Shown here: positions 13,254 through 13,893 of the stretch, piece after piece
How the letters are laid out: every line of letters starts with the position of its first letter
Numbering within the stretch: position 1 is the stretch's first letter
NCBI GenBank assembly: GCA_902494135.1
Contig: CABUSE010000025.1
Location: 1 to 13,893 of the forward strand
Reading direction: 5' to 3'
Source of the DNA: an uncultured Collinsella sp.
Lineage (GTDB): Bacteria > Actinomycetota > Coriobacteriia > Coriobacteriales > Coriobacteriaceae
Length of the DNA stretch: 13,893 bases
Notes under the pieces: generated by a model
What the model saw: only the letters and a program-made list of their open reading frames with translations
Told to the model about the DNA's origin: nothing
Database searches by the model: none
Position numbers and translations under genes: made by a program

Positions 13254-13721
13254 ATGGACGACCAAAACCAGAACAAAATGTTTATGCAGACGCAGGGGGA
13301 AGATAATTCCACGCAGCCGCCACGGTTCCATCGCCCCCACATCTCGCAAGAGCCCATTAATGATCCTGAGCCCGAGTATGTGACGAGAAATCGATATCAA
13401 ACGCTCGAGGATGCCCAAACGGGACGTAAACATATGGGCGTCGCCTCGGGAGACCCTGTATATCTGAAAGACGCACCATTATCTAAAAACAGCACAGCTA
13501 GTGATGAGCCACTGAAAGCATCCGCCGCTCATCAACAAAGAGGTCCTCGACCAAAACAAACCTTAACGCATTCGGCTCGTTATCTCGAGACGCCAAAACA
13601 AGGAAAATCAATCTTCGTTTCGTCAAGTAAACGACGCAAGCAACATCGACTGGCAATCCTGCTTTTGGTCATTGCGGTCATAGCAGTTGCCCTTGTTATT
13701 CGATTTATCTTCTTTAAATAA
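13254..13721 (+). CDS. Hypothetical single-span, tail-anchored membrane protein
   Basis: A 155-residue protein that I do not recognise. Residues 1-125 are hydrophilic, low in hydrophobic residues and rich in Gln, Pro, Asp, Ser and Arg, so probably disordered and cytoplasmic. There is no signal peptide. A basic cluster KRRKQHR (126-132) precedes one hydrophobic helix (about 133-149) and a short end FIFFK, giving an N-in, C-terminal anchor by the positive-inside rule. The ATG at 13254 has AAAGGG (13244-13249) 4 nt upstream and a good promoter at 13155-13184. Codons are more A/T-ended than in the neighbours (GC-poorer gene). It is divergent from hsp20. A cell-envelope or division accessory role is only a guess. 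Confidence 0.75.
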   Translation: MDDQNQNKMFMQTQGEDNSTQPPRFHRPHISQEPINDPEPEYVTRNRYQTLEDAQTGRKHMGVASGDPVYLKDAPLSKNSTASDEPLKASAAHQQRGPRPKQTLTHSARYLETPKQGKSIFVSSSKRRKQHRLAILLLVIAVIAVALVIRFIFFK

Positions 13722-13789
13722 AGGCTCAATACCAAAAACGATAAGATCGTCTGGTGTAATAGAGTCATTTACGCCCCGTAAACGCAAAA

Positions 13790-13817
13790 AAGGGGGAGGC
13801 CGCGAGGCCTCCCCCTT
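13790..13817 (-). terminator. Strong terminator of an unidentified minus-strand transcript
   Basis: A 12-bp perfect stem AAGGGGGAGGCC/GGCCTCCCCCTT (13790-13801 and 13806-13817) with a GCGA loop. On the minus strand a run of six T (13786-13791, partly in the stem) follows. Its orientation shows that something is transcribed leftward from beyond the right edge. It can also stop rightward transcription from the tail-anchored gene. Confidence 0.85.
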
Positions 13818-13818
13818 C

Positions 13819-13893
13819 TCAGTTCAAGCGTACGGCTCGGTGCCGTCCACCGGTCAGCGGCGCCCTGGCCTCCCACGGGCTGACCCCGCAGTA
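13819..13893 (-). other. Unassigned GC-rich 3' end (partial, right edge)
   Basis: On the minus strand this is the last part of a gene or RNA ending just before the 13790-13817 terminator. One frame ends at TGA (13819-13821) after 24 sense codons (ending AVRLN). The DNA also folds well: GGTCAGC/GCTGACC (13852-13858, 13879-13885) and CGGTG/CACCG (13838-13842, 13848-13852). I could not match it to SRP, tmRNA, RNase P, 5S or a tRNA, so protein C-terminus and structured RNA both remain open. Confidence 0.35.

Noticed and set aside
13819..13893. Right edge as tRNA, tmRNA, SRP RNA or RNase P RNA
   Set aside because: No T-loop with pairing arms, no CCA end, no SRP GGAAGG-type apical motif and no RNase P core motif could be found in the visible bases.

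Overview
The window looks like chromosome from a moderately GC-rich Actinomycetota, most likely class Coriobacteriia and perhaps Collinsella. This rests on the tilS-hpt-ftsH block, a diverged second EF-G, a twin-arginine lipoprotein and strong third-position G/C. It is a judgement from protein style and gene order, not a database match. Ten genes are complete and one is cut by the left edge. Most are housekeeping or metabolic; there are no tRNA or rRNA genes, CRISPR arrays, transposases or phage genes.

Layout. Positions 1-431 (minus) hold the N-terminal third of an EF-G-like GTPase with altered G3 and G4 motifs. Positions 742-3012 (minus) hold a three-gene polar amino acid ABC importer: binding lipoprotein, permease, ATPase. 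The genes overlap by 1 and 8 nt and end at a clear terminator (677-706). Upstream are a good promoter, an operator-like palindrome and a nested 139-nt inverted repeat (3105-3243). Divergent from the importer lies an RNA m5U methyltransferase with a lysine-rich N-terminal tail (3351-4799). It converges on a PHP-domain phosphoesterase (4878-5699, minus), which follows an aminotransferase (5865-7049, minus).

A second, 62-nt palindromic element (7109-7170) and the ftsH terminator separate the aminotransferase from the conserved block tilS-hpt-ftsH (11604 down to 7239, minus). That block combines tRNA-Ile lysidine synthesis, purine salvage and membrane protein quality control. A metallo-beta-lactamase-fold hydrolase (11653-12462, plus) diverges from tilS and converges on a small heat-shock protein gene (12545-12976, minus). 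A shared AT-rich region with several inverted repeats separates the heat-shock gene from an unrecognised tail-anchored protein (13254-13721, plus). The right edge carries a terminator pointing leftward out of an unidentified, GC-rich minus-strand transcript.

No clearly new multi-gene system is visible. The points most worth following are the degenerate GTPase motifs in the EF-G paralogue, the two palindromic elements, the operator candidates at the ABC and heat-shock promoters, and the orphan tail-anchored protein with a possible 10-codon leader ORF.
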